A DNA stretch of 64,000 nucleotides from Trichormus variabilis 0441. Lineage in GTDB: Bacteria; Cyanobacteriota; Cyanobacteriia; Cyanobacteriales; Nostocaceae. Positions 28,575 to 36,649 of the stretch are shown here, in pieces. The notes under the pieces were generated by a model. It made no database searches and was not told where the DNA came from. It saw only the letters and a program-made list of their open reading frames with translations. Location: positions 742,001 to 806,000 of the forward strand of contig NZ_CP047242.1 of the NCBI RefSeq assembly GCF_009856605.1, written 5' to 3'. Within the stretch, counting starts at the first letter, position 1. Every line of letters starts with the position of its first letter. Made by a program: the position numbers and the translations under genes.

Positions 28575-29774
28575 ATGGGTGCATTCTTTCTAGGGTTAAT
28601 ATTGTTATCTTTAGTTATTTGGTTGGGATTATTGGTTTTTTGGGGGCAGTTTTGGCGGTTAGACCAGAGATTAGAAGGTGAGGAGATTCCGTTAGTATCT
28701 TTACCGAAAATTTGTGCGGTTATCCCTGCACGTAACGAAGCTGAGTTAATACCGATGAGCTTGCGATCGCTCCTTCTTCAAGATTATCCTGGAGACTTCC
28801 ACATCTTTTTAGTTGATGACCAAAGTACAGATGGTACAGCCGCTTTTGCTGAAGGGGTAGCCCATGCTGTAGACAAGGCCCAACAATTACACATTGTTTC
28901 TGGCGAATCCTTACCCCCTGGTTGGTCTGGTAAACTCTGGGCAGTTGAACAAGGCATTCAAAAAGCCAAGACATTTGCACCAGATTATTTTTTCCTCACG
29001 GATGCAGACATTGAACATGATGTCAGCAACCTGCGGCGATTAGTCGCCAAAGCCCTACAGGAAGATTTAGACCTAGCATCTGTAATGGTAAAACTCAGGT
29101 GTGAAAGCTTTTGGGAAAAATTTTTAATTCCCGCCTTTGTCTTTTTCTTTCAACAACTCTACCCCTTTCGCTGGGTAAATAACCCCAAAAACAAAATGGC
29201 TGCGGCGGCTGGTGGGTCTATTTTAATTCGTCGAGAAGCCCTAGAACAAATTGGTGGTATTCAAGTCATTCGCCAAGCCTTAATTGATGATTGCACCCTC
29301 GCACAAATCGTCAAATCTGGGGGACAAGGAAGAAAAGGAGACAAATTAAACAATGCTACTTCCAGAAAAATCTGGCTAGGACTGAGTTCATCAACTCGCA
29401 GTCTACGACCATATGAATCTTTGCAAACAATTTGGGATATGGTGGCGCGGACTGCATACACTCAGTTAAATTATTCCCCCTGGTTACTGTTGGGAACTGT
29501 TGTAGGGATGACGTTAATTTATTTGCTCCCACCTGTAGCTACTATTATCGGTGTATTGATAGCAGATTGGGCGATCGCATTTTCAGGTTTAGTTGTATGG
29601 TTGTTGATGTCCTTGGCTTATTTCCCCACGATTCGTTTTTATAAACTTTCTCCGTTATTAGCTTTTAGTTTACCAGCGATCGCCTTTCTCTATACCCTCA
29701 TGACCATTGACTCTGCATTCCGTCATTGGCAAGGGCGCGGTGGTGCGTGGAAAGGTAGAGTATACCCAGGCTAG
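28575..29774 (+). CDS. hpnB: hopene-associated glycosyltransferase HpnB
   Basis: A 399-residue membrane GT2 glycosyltransferase. An N-terminal transmembrane helix (about 3-25) is followed by a GT-A domain with VIPARNEAELIPMSLRSLL, VDDQSTDGT and TDADIEHD, then GGSILIRREALEQIGG. Three or four helices close the C-terminus. The family is named for its link to hopanoid gene clusters. Its place beside shc, in divergent orientation, supports a role in hopanoid modification, although the sugar is not known. Confidence 0.9.
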   Translation: MGAFFLGLILLSLVIWLGLLVFWGQFWRLDQRLEGEEIPLVSLPKICAVIPARNEAELIPMSLRSLLLQDYPGDFHIFLVDDQSTDGTAAFAEGVAHAVDKAQQLHIVSGESLPPGWSGKLWAVEQGIQKAKTFAPDYFFLTDADIEHDVSNLRRLVAKALQEDLDLASVMVKLRCESFWEKFLIPAFVFFFQQLYPFRWVNNPKNKMAAAAGGSILIRREALEQIGGIQVIRQALIDDCTLAQIVKSGGQGRKGDKLNNATSRKIWLGLSSSTRSLRPYESLQTIWDMVARTAYTQLNYSPWLLLGTVVGMTLIYLLPPVATIIGVLIADWAIAFSGLVVWLLMSLAYFPTIRFYKLSPLLAFSLPAIAFLYTLMTIDSAFRHWQGRGGAWKGRVYPG

Positions 29775-29787
29775 TACCGCAAGGCGG

Positions 29788-29811
29788 AATTCAAAATTCA
29801 AAATTCAAAAT
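29788..29811. repeat. heptamer STRR (CAAAATT)n
   Basis: Three tandem CAAAATT units just after the hpnB stop, between convergent hpnB and the serpin gene. Confidence 0.85.
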
Positions 29812-29900
29812 ACCCTACGGGAAGCCAAAGCTACAAAATTCAAAATGAATACAGCATAAGGGTTTTGTTGACTGGAGTGGTTAGTTTATTGCGAATTGGT

Positions 29901-31229
29901 TCACGTTGGTTCTACAACCGCACCCATAAACAAGATATTTTTGCTTTGATTATCACGAATTGCATAGAAAAAGGGACGGTCAACAATCATTTTAAATGGT
30001 TGTTGTGGCTCTCTCAAAGATGTCGCTACCATGCCTACAGAAGTTGCTGCACTAGCTTCTGTACCTTCTTCATTCACATCAATCACAGTTTTATGTCTAA
30101 CTTGGCTAATAGTTAAATTGTCGCCGATGCCAGAAAAGTTGGCTTTATCACTAAAGGCTTCTGCCATGCCTAAAGATTTCAGGGCATCATTCAGGGTGAT
30201 ATCATAGTTTGTTTGAAAGCGCGGTAAACGAATAGAGCCTTCACGGTTCCTAAACTGAGGCATCCATGTTTCCCAATTCTCTGCATTTAAGTTTTGATAA
30301 AAGGCTTTGAGATTAGAGTTTTTCGTGGGCAAAAAGATATACAAACTCACCTTACCATCTTGACCATAAGGTAAACTGACAGACTGAAATTGTGGTGTTT
30401 CATAATATCTATATTCACCCGTTTGTGACATCATTGGGTGTTGTTTCTGCTGACCCGATGCAGTGTAAAAGGTCTGTGGTGTTGTTTGAGACTTATCAAA
30501 AGCACTACTCCATTTACCGTTAAAATATATGGCGTTGATGAGAAATAGCGCCTGATTTGGTTCAATATTATCGACAATTTTGTCAATTTTACCTTTAGTA
30601 TTTTCCTTCACCCAGGAATTGATTGTATTTACAGCCGCGACATTTTTAAAATCTAAATTTGTCACCCTAGCTTGATAGAAATCGCGGGTAGTTTGCAGAA
30701 AATCGGGACGCAAACTCACATCTTGATTAGCCCACAGGGAGTTAGCTATAGTCAGTTGGACATTTTCACCAGGATTTTGTAGCAGCTTGTTTAATGAAGC
30801 GTAAGCAGAGTTAAGTTCTGGTAGACTGATACCCTGTAACTCTAAGGTTTTAGCCATTGCTTTTTGCGTAGAGCCGCTAGCGCCATTGTAGGTCATAGCT
30901 AGGGCGATCGCTACACTCGTCGGCGATACAGAAATATTCTTGGCGTTACCATCTTCTTTTGCAATTTCCGAAAATAGCTTAAAGCCAAACTTATTATTAG
31001 CATCGACAATTTTAGTATCAGGCACTACTGTTTTTTTTTGCAATGAAGATTCTGCTGGAGATACCCCAGTCTGGGCCAGCGCACTTGTGTCAGGATTAAC
31101 TTGAGAACAACCTAGTACACTGAATAGAACCACGCTAGCTGCTGCTAGAACATAACGTCTTCCCAGACTAACAGCGTAACGTCTTTGTAAAAAACTGTCT
31201 TTCACACCACTGAACTTCTGCCGATTCAT
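29901..31229 (-). CDS. serpin-family protease inhibitor, putative lipoprotein
   Basis: A 442-residue serpin, a suicide inhibitor of serine or cysteine proteases. Family landmarks are NISVSPTSVAIALAMTYNGA, NAIYFNGKW, the hinge EEGTEASAAT and the C-terminal DRPFFYAIRDN...ILFMGAV. The small residues of the hinge suggest it is inhibitory. Counting from the hinge places P1-P1' near Thr-Ser in VATSLR, which would suit elastase- or subtilisin-like targets, but the loop is about five residues longer than in antitrypsin. A hydrophobic N-terminus with VLGC at a lipobox-like site suggests membrane anchoring. A subtilisin-like protease gene lies upstream on the same strand. Confidence 0.93.
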   Translation of the reverse strand: MNRQKFSGVKDSFLQRRYAVSLGRRYVLAAASVVLFSVLGCSQVNPDTSALAQTGVSPAESSLQKKTVVPDTKIVDANNKFGFKLFSEIAKEDGNAKNISVSPTSVAIALAMTYNGASGSTQKAMAKTLELQGISLPELNSAYASLNKLLQNPGENVQLTIANSLWANQDVSLRPDFLQTTRDFYQARVTNLDFKNVAAVNTINSWVKENTKGKIDKIVDNIEPNQALFLINAIYFNGKWSSAFDKSQTTPQTFYTASGQQKQHPMMSQTGEYRYYETPQFQSVSLPYGQDGKVSLYIFLPTKNSNLKAFYQNLNAENWETWMPQFRNREGSIRLPRFQTNYDITLNDALKSLGMAEAFSDKANFSGIGDNLTISQVRHKTVIDVNEEGTEASAATSVGMVATSLREPQQPFKMIVDRPFFYAIRDNQSKNILFMGAVVEPT

Positions 31230-31507
31230 GTTACTACCTCGTGTGCCAAAGTTTTTAGCTATCTACCAAACTTGACGTTAATGCCGTATTGCTTATTTAC
31301 TATTGCATTAACACAACTGAAACACTCGACGGTTACAGTTTTAGTAACAATGAATTTGGCAAGAAAGGTAAATATATCTATTGCAAAAAATCCCTCAATG
31401 TGGCACCGCCTATTGACTTTGCAGACTTTAATTTTGGTAGTTTATCTTAAGGCTGAATATTTGTATTTTAGACTACTAAATATAGGCTCAATTCCCAACT
31501 TTTAAAC

Positions 31508-31642
31508 TAATTAGGACTGATGCAACCAGTTTGTCTGTTGAGACTGGGTGTAAGGTTGTAAGGGTTTTAAACATTGATACCTCTACCCATACACCCTTCT
31601 CCAAACCCTTGATCTTTCGTTGTCATGCGTAAGTCCTAATTA
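31508..31642. repeat. inverted-repeat element touching the protease stop codon
   Basis: A perfect 11-bp inverted repeat, TAATTAGGACT (31508-31518) and AGTCCTAATTA (31632-31642), encloses about 113 bp without a gene. The right arm contains the TAA stop of the S8 peptidase gene (complement of 31640-31642) and adjoins TGCGTAAGT, the end motif of the element at 184-300. It fills part of the 410-bp serpin-protease gap. Confidence 0.6.
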
Positions 31643-33229
31643 ATTAGACACTGTCCACCAAGCTAAGGCATAGGGTTGAGTGGCTTCATTAAGTTGTTTC
31701 TGGAACTGGACACGGATTTTGTAGTTTCCATTAGCAGGAACAGGGCAGAAAATATGTTCTACACTATCAACTTCACTAATAGAAGCACAAACAACAGCAG
31801 AATCTGTATCGTTGGTATCCGCTTTTACTAAATAAAGATCCAGATTATTTAGCTGGCGATCGCGGAAATTTTCACCTACATCAAATTGCTGATTTTTATT
31901 AGTATCATTTAATTCTACCAAACGGTTCCAACTAAGAGTAATAGCAACAAAACTATCTTTCTTGAGTGGCCTTGTTAACCCATACTCAACAGACTTCCCT
32001 ACATCTACTTGTCGATAATCCCAGCCAATACCTGGAACTGGTGCTGTTGGTTGCCATTGACCAGCGCTAAATTGCTGATAAGCACGAAACGCATTTAAAT
32101 GACCCGTTCCCATTTGGGCATCCAAGGGAATTTTCGGGTCTTGATAGGCATCAGAAGACAACCAATCTTGGCTTTGTTTATCAATAAGTGTGCGAGTCAT
32201 GCCCAAGCGTAAACCATCACCACTATCTTGAATCTTTTCGGCTGAATTGAGTAGTACTGCTTTCATCACTTGCTGACGACGGCTATCAATGCTCCAATTT
32301 GGTTTTTTGGTGCGTAACTGTCTATCACCAAACTCTTGTAGCAAAGCCACGGTAGCGGTGAGATGCGGCGCAGCAAAACTTGTACCTGTAACTTTGTTCA
32401 ACTTGCCATCAGGATTGAGCAAGTTAATATTACTACCAGGCGCTACTATACTCACAGCGCGACGACCATCTATATTAAATTCCTTACCAGCCAAGCGACC
32501 GCTAACACCTTGGTTAACACCTGCTAGGTTAGAAACGTCAACTTTATTAAAAATTCCCCCTCTCCGGGATGAAAAAGCCACGTTGATTCCGTTAAAATTA
32601 TCTGTAGGGATAGGAATACCACCTTTACCCTGATTGCCTGCGATCGCATACACGACATCATGAACACGACTCGACCAGTCAACACACAAGGTAAGTAAAG
32701 CATTCCCATCTAAAACAGCCTCTGGTCGAGGGTCACGGTTAAGAGGTTCACCAAAGCTAAAGTTAATAGCGCGGACATCACCACCATTTTGTAATGCTAT
32801 GTGCTGGGCCGATAAACACTCTTCCGGTTGACCCATATTTTTAGTAGAACCTACCGCCGATGAATATAATCTCGCGGCTGGTGCAACCCCAGGTAAACCT
32901 TTGTCCCTACTGACCATCACACCAGCCACATTATAAGCATGGGGGTCAACACCATTATTAGATTTAGCTGGGCCATTGCGTAAAAAAACAGCCGCCAGCG
33001 AAACGGCACGATTTTTAGACACAGCCTTATCCCAACCAAACATCCCCGGACGACCAATTTCCACCTGACCGATAGCAATCTTTCTACCAAGCAAATTATA
33101 AGGAGGTTGGTGTAACTTCAAAGCATCAATACCGTTAGTTCCCAAAGAACTTTGTAAAGCCGCAGCCAACACAGGCACACTTAAACAAGAAGCACTTAAT
33201 CCGCAAATTATCCAAGTTAGTTTTTTCAT
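31640..33229 (-). CDS. secreted subtilisin-like (S8) peptidase, atypical catalytic Asp
   Basis: A 529-residue protein with an N-terminal signal peptide (about 1-24, ending ALAAA-like VPVLAAALQ). The S8 core shows a His motif DPHAYNVAGVM, the oxyanion Asn in AIAGNQG and the Ser motif GTSFAAPHLTATVALL. The Asp motif, normally D-T/S-G, reads QVEIGRPG, so Glu seems to replace Asp. The C-terminal 130 residues look like a beta-rich domain (DLYLVKAD, NYKIRVQF). It may be a variant active enzyme or have altered activity. The serpin downstream on the same strand could be its inhibitor. Confidence 0.85.
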   Translation of the reverse strand: MKKLTWIICGLSASCLSVPVLAAALQSSLGTNGIDALKLHQPPYNLLGRKIAIGQVEIGRPGMFGWDKAVSKNRAVSLAAVFLRNGPAKSNNGVDPHAYNVAGVMVSRDKGLPGVAPAARLYSSAVGSTKNMGQPEECLSAQHIALQNGGDVRAINFSFGEPLNRDPRPEAVLDGNALLTLCVDWSSRVHDVVYAIAGNQGKGGIPIPTDNFNGINVAFSSRRGGIFNKVDVSNLAGVNQGVSGRLAGKEFNIDGRRAVSIVAPGSNINLLNPDGKLNKVTGTSFAAPHLTATVALLQEFGDRQLRTKKPNWSIDSRRQQVMKAVLLNSAEKIQDSGDGLRLGMTRTLIDKQSQDWLSSDAYQDPKIPLDAQMGTGHLNAFRAYQQFSAGQWQPTAPVPGIGWDYRQVDVGKSVEYGLTRPLKKDSFVAITLSWNRLVELNDTNKNQQFDVGENFRDRQLNNLDLYLVKADTNDTDSAVVCASISEVDSVEHIFCPVPANGNYKIRVQFQKQLNEATQPYALAWWTVSN

Positions 33230-33289
33230 TGTTATTAGTCAGTGGTCAGTTGTCATTGGTCAATAGTCAATAGTAATTCTTCCCCTACT

Positions 33290-33338
33290 CCCCAGTCCCC
33301 AATCCCCAATCCCCAGTCCCCAATCCCCAGTCCCCAAT
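33290..33338. repeat. heptamer STRR, seven CCCCAAT/CCCCAGT units
   Basis: Seven contiguous 7-bp units alternating CCCCAGT and CCCCAAT in the divergent gap between the S8 peptidase and rpe. Same family as the array at hoxY (13352-13393). Confidence 0.92.
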
Positions 33339-33416
33339 TTCTAAAAATCCTCAATATTTTGTTACAGTATTTTGTTACAATGCTTACAGACGAGGACGCT
33401 TAAAAACCCACCAGCC

Positions 33417-34124
33417 ATGACCCAAAACCGATCTGAAAAACCCATAGTAATCTCTCCATCTATCCTATCAGCCGACTTTAGCCGTCTAGGTGATGAAATT
33501 CGTGCTGTAGATGCAGCTGGAGCTGATTGGATTCATGTTGATGTAATGGACGGTCGTTTTGTACCTAATATTACGATAGGTCCTCTGGTAGTGGAGGCAA
33601 TTCGTCCAGTTACAAAGAAACCTCTGGATGTCCACTTGATGATTGTGGAACCAGAAAAGTATGTAGAAGATTTTGCTAAAGCAGGGGCTGATATCATTTC
33701 TGTTCATTGTGAACATAATGCTTCGCCACATCTGCACCGCACCCTGGGACAAATCAAAGAATTAGGTAAACAGGCAGGTGTCGTACTCAATCCTGGTACA
33801 CCTTTAGAACTCATTGAATATGTTCTAGAACTGTGCGACCTCATACTAATTATGAGCGTTAACCCCGGCTTTGGTGGTCAAAGCTTCATTCCTGGCGTAG
33901 TACCCAAAATCCGCAAGTTGCGTCAAATGTGTGATGAACGCGGTTTAGACCCCTGGATTGAAGTAGATGGCGGACTAAAAGCTAATAATACTTGGCAAGT
34001 TTTAGAAGCAGGCGCGAATGCAATTGTGGCTGGTTCTGCTGTATTTAACGCTAAGGATTATGCAGAAGCGATTACCAATATTCGCAACAGCAAGCGTCCG
34101 ACACCAGAATTAGCTAAGGTTTAA
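33417..34124 (+). CDS. rpe: ribulose-phosphate 3-epimerase
   Basis: A 235-residue TIM-barrel enzyme interconverting ribulose 5-phosphate and xylulose 5-phosphate in the Calvin and pentose phosphate cycles. Motifs are [63 protein letters not shown] and AGSAVF. I use ATG 33417 (MTQNRSEKP); an in-frame ATG at 33372 would add 15 residues with no family match. A HIP1-based terminator follows. Confidence 0.95.
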   Translation: MTQNRSEKPIVISPSILSADFSRLGDEIRAVDAAGADWIHVDVMDGRFVPNITIGPLVVEAIRPVTKKPLDVHLMIVEPEKYVEDFAKAGADIISVHCEHNASPHLHRTLGQIKELGKQAGVVLNPGTPLELIEYVLELCDLILIMSVNPGFGGQSFIPGVVPKIRKLRQMCDERGLDPWIEVDGGLKANNTWQVLEAGANAIVAGSAVFNAKDYAEAITNIRNSKRPTPELAKV

Positions 34125-34144
34125 TTTAGTTTCTCATCGTTAAC

Positions 34145-34181
34145 AAAAAAAGGCGATCGCTTGTGCGATCGCCTTTTTTTT
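34145..34181. terminator. bidirectional terminator built on HIP1 octamers
   Basis: A 16-bp stem (seven A, then GGCGATCGC, pairing with GCGATCGCC and a T run) with a TTGT loop at 34161-34164. It has T runs in both directions and lies between convergent rpe and the 34207 gene, so it can stop both transcripts. Confidence 0.88.
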
Positions 34182-34206
34182 ATGATGGAAATTTATAACT
34201 CAAAAT

Positions 34207-34728
34207 CTATTTGCGGCTACCCAACCACTTAGCGGCGGCGATACCAATTAGCCCTGCAACTACCGGATTGCTGAGGAATTTCATAATTCCTGGTTGTTCT
34301 GCGAGGACTTCGCGGAAAATGTCGGGGTGGTTGTGATAGGCGAAGGATGCAAGTTTGCTGACATCATCAGCATTCATACGGCTGGCGTGGTGAGTGCTAA
34401 GTCCTAGTTGTTGTTCTAGGTGCTTATCATCTAATCCCCTTTGCTTGAAGTGTTTGAAAAAGGCGCGGGCGACATCATCCCGTTCGTTGGGCTTGATTTG
34501 GGCGATCGCTTTTTGTAATTCTGGTTCCATTTGGCTGGAAGGGATCTGATCTGGCTGAAAAGATCGACCAAACAATTGACGACGCTGATCTGTGGTTGTC
34601 CGTTGAGCGAAATCGTCAAAGGTTTCGTATTCAGTCGCAGGATCACCCGTTGGGCTATCTAAAGATTCGACATTACCTTCACCCAAATCTCTTAGGACTT
34701 GCCGTCTATATTCTTCGCTACTTGTCAC
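34207..34728 (-). CDS. conserved hypothetical protein
   Basis: A 173-residue protein that I do not recognise. The N-terminal 60 residues are hydrophilic (EEYRRQVLRDLGEGNVESLD, YETFDDFAQRTTTDQRRQLFG). The middle is helical and charged (NERDDVARAFFKHFKQRGL, DDVSKLASFAYHNHPDIF). The C-terminus is hydrophobic and Gly/Ala-rich (NPVVAGLIGIAAAKWLG), possibly a membrane anchor. It follows a small lipoprotein gene on the same strand, 34 bp away, and may be co-transcribed with it. Confidence 0.75.
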   Translation of the reverse strand: MTSSEEYRRQVLRDLGEGNVESLDSPTGDPATEYETFDDFAQRTTTDQRRQLFGRSFQPDQIPSSQMEPELQKAIAQIKPNERDDVARAFFKHFKQRGLDDKHLEQQLGLSTHHASRMNADDVSKLASFAYHNHPDIFREVLAEQPGIMKFLSNPVVAGLIGIAAAKWLGSRK

Positions 34729-34762
34729 TTTTCTCTTCTCCTTATTAATGCCAATTCAGCGA

Positions 34763-35203
34763 TTAGGTATACTGAATTTGGTTAGTCTGAACGTCGTACT
34801 TAGCCGTCAAAATCAACTTTTTATCAGGCCCATACACGAGAACAGTTAAATCTTGATTGGGAAAGTTTTTGCGGAAACCTTGGGTTAAAGATTTGACTAG
34901 AGGTCGCACTTCATTAGGACGTACTTGACGCGAAATCACAACTCCTAGCTTGTTGTTATCACGCACATACGCATCTTGAATTAATCCTTGAGAAGTCTGT
35001 ACAACCCAGTTACCAAAAGTTTGTCCAGATGGCGAGTTTCCCCTCTCTAATTGGGAATAAGCTGTACCACTACCAATCGCTGATGGGGTGCTTGTCCGGT
35101 CAAGCTGAGCTACGTTTCCGCCACCGCAAGCAGTCATAAGCATCAACATAAAAACTAAGACAACAGTAGTCAAGATTTTCCTGCTCTGCTGAACCCAAGT
35201 CAT
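34763..35203 (-). CDS. small lipoprotein, unknown function
   Basis: A 146-residue exported protein. The signal peptide ends in a clear lipobox, LMTAC, near residue 26, so Cys should be lipidated. The mature part has NWVVQTSQGLIQDAYVRDNNKLGVVISRQVRPNEV, then KNFPNQDLTVLVYGPDKKLILTAKYD, suggesting a small alpha/beta domain. No family was recognised. It lies directly upstream of the 34207 gene and may form an operon with it. Confidence 0.8.
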   Translation of the reverse strand: MTWVQQSRKILTTVVLVFMLMLMTACGGGNVAQLDRTSTPSAIGSGTAYSQLERGNSPSGQTFGNWVVQTSQGLIQDAYVRDNNKLGVVISRQVRPNEVRPLVKSLTQGFRKNFPNQDLTVLVYGPDKKLILTAKYDVQTNQIQYT

Positions 35204-35306
35204 TTTTTATCCCTCCCATTTACATACGATTTATAACAAGCTATTTATTAAGGTTATTGATGTGATATTTATCAAATAATTAGCTCAGAGAAACTTTTTG
35301 AAAAAT

Positions 35307-35334
35307 GTAGAGATATGACGAATCAAATCTCTAC
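35307..35334. repeat. REP-like palindrome, GTAGAGAT/ATCTCTAC
   Basis: GTAGAGAT (35307-35314) and ATCTCTAC (35327-35334) face each other across a 12-bp centre. It is a diverged member of the GTAGAGAC family, located between the lipoprotein and CsbD genes. Confidence 0.6.
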
Positions 35335-35425
35335 AACAGCCTTATAGATTAGCCTCCATCTCCCAAACTAAACCTTTCACCAATAGGTAATAAAAAGACT
35401 ATTGTCTTTTGTCAAATCACCAGCT

Positions 35426-35608
35426 TTAGTCTATCTTTTTCTTTACGTTGTCCTTGACATCTTCAACAGCATGACGGACTTCACTTTCGGCTTGTTTAGC
35501 TTTGCCTTCAGCTTTATCTTTAGGGTCACCAGTTACATTACCTAAAGCTTCTTGAGCTTTACCTTCAATATTTTTAGCAGTGGCTTTTGCTTTATCTTCT
35601 AAGCTCAT
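35426..35608 (-). CDS. CsbD-family stress protein
   Basis: A 60-residue highly charged helical protein. It has the CsbD pattern KAKATAKNIEGKAQEALGNVTGDPKDKAEGKAKQ followed by an amphipathic helix. CsbD proteins are general-stress induced with unknown biochemical role. ATG 35608 has an excellent AAGGAGAGG ribosome site; an upstream in-frame ATG at 35707 would add 33 unrelated residues. Confidence 0.92.
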   Translation of the reverse strand: MSLEDKAKATAKNIEGKAQEALGNVTGDPKDKAEGKAKQAESEVRHAVEDVKDNVKKKID

Positions 35609-35773
35609 TTTCCTCTCCTTAGTTTTATAGATTTTAGTTGCAAAGTTATTAGTAAACTTTGAATTGTTTGTTATCACATTTACAAAGTAGCTTAAAACTT
35701 TTGCCATAGCCTTCTGTCACAAGACATATTCATCTACTATGCAAAAAGAGTGAAAAAACGAAAGCAAAACAAA

Positions 35774-35806
35774 AGATCCCCGACTTTTTAGAAAAATCGG
35801 GGATCT
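35774..35806. terminator. hairpin terminator of the 19-residue-repeat gene
   Basis: AGATCCCCGA (35774-35783) pairs with TCGGGGATCT (35797-35806), and the stem is extended by T/A runs. It lies 39 bp beyond the stop of the minus-strand gene ending at 35845. Confidence 0.85.
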
Positions 35807-35844
35807 AATTTATCACCTATAAATTAATAGAATTATTTTCTGGA

Positions 35845-36327
35845 CTAATCTATAAAACCCATCAGACTATCAGAATCATCAATAGTATTTGATGCAACCG
35901 GACGATCGCCCATCGACGAGTAGGTGCTAGACAGAACCAAGGAACTGGAAGCAATTGGACGAATTCCAGATAGGTTAATACTGTCTACGATATTGAATGT
36001 ATGGGCTGTAATTGGACGAAGTCCCATTATATCAATTGTTTCAACTACTTCCAAAGTACTAGTACTAATTGGACGTAAACCAGCAATTGAGATTGTTCCA
36101 GCTATCTCCCAGTTACTACCGGTAATGGAATGCGCTCCAGCAACAGCAAGTTTTCCGTGAATCTGTTCTTGCTCTGATGCTTCCACTGACAGTTCAGCAT
36201 TTGGCTCGACTTGCTCTTTATTCAAGCTCTGACCCTGATTATTTTCTACTTCCACTGTTGTTTCTCCTTTGAGCTTGGCGCGTTTTTGCCGAGGACTGAC
36301 CGTTTTGCCGGTACTGCTAATGGTCAT
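35845..36327 (-). CDS. unrecognised protein with five 19-residue repeats
   Basis: A 160-residue protein that I cannot assign. Residues 1-60 are hydrophilic and basic-then-acidic (RQKRAKLKGE, EPNAELSVEASEQEQ). From residue 64 there are five head-to-tail units of 19 residues (64-82, 83-101, 102-120, 121-139, 140-156). Each begins with a G-x-R-P-I/V-like motif (GLRPI, GLRPI, GIRPI, GDRPV; first unit GAHSI) followed by a Ser/Thr-rich, beta-branched stretch ending in hydrophobics. The last four residues (GFID) start a sixth unit. No signal peptide or cysteines. The period suggests a beta-solenoid or a repeated ligand site. The gene has its own terminator and a long upstream region. Confidence 0.8.
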   Translation of the reverse strand: MTISSTGKTVSPRQKRAKLKGETTVEVENNQGQSLNKEQVEPNAELSVEASEQEQIHGKLAVAGAHSITGSNWEIAGTISIAGLRPISTSTLEVVETIDIMGLRPITAHTFNIVDSINLSGIRPIASSSLVLSSTYSSMGDRPVASNTIDDSDSLMGFID

Positions 36328-36649
36328 AATTAAACACCTCTGGGTTTTAACTTAACTTTACAATACTTAAGGAAAAATCAAATTATTTCCTATATAAGTG
36401 AGTTTACCCTTAAAGCATCTTGCATATATATAAGTATCTTCAAAAGTGACATATAAGTAAACTTAAATTCTGAAAATTTGTAAAAGAAAATTGCTAATTG
36501 AAAAGGTGGGGGAGCAGAGGTAAGAACAATTACTATGGACTGTTGACTGCTGACTGTTGACTGTTAGCTGTTGAATAGGAACTCAGTACTTAGCACTAGC
36601 CTTATTAATTTATCGCTAACATGAGATAGGGTATCTTTAGTACAGATGT
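36328..36649. promoter_or_regulatory. divergent promoter gap with heptamer repeat
   Basis: A 322-bp region between the repeat-protein gene (minus) and uvrB (plus). It is AT-rich near the former. At 36537-36578 it carries about five units of GACTGTT or close variants, another heptamer family. No specific regulator site is assigned. Confidence 0.6.

Noticed and set aside
31272..31505. 77-residue open frame between serpin and protease
   Set aside because: Plausible start but no recognisable family and it lies in the promoter region of the serpin gene.
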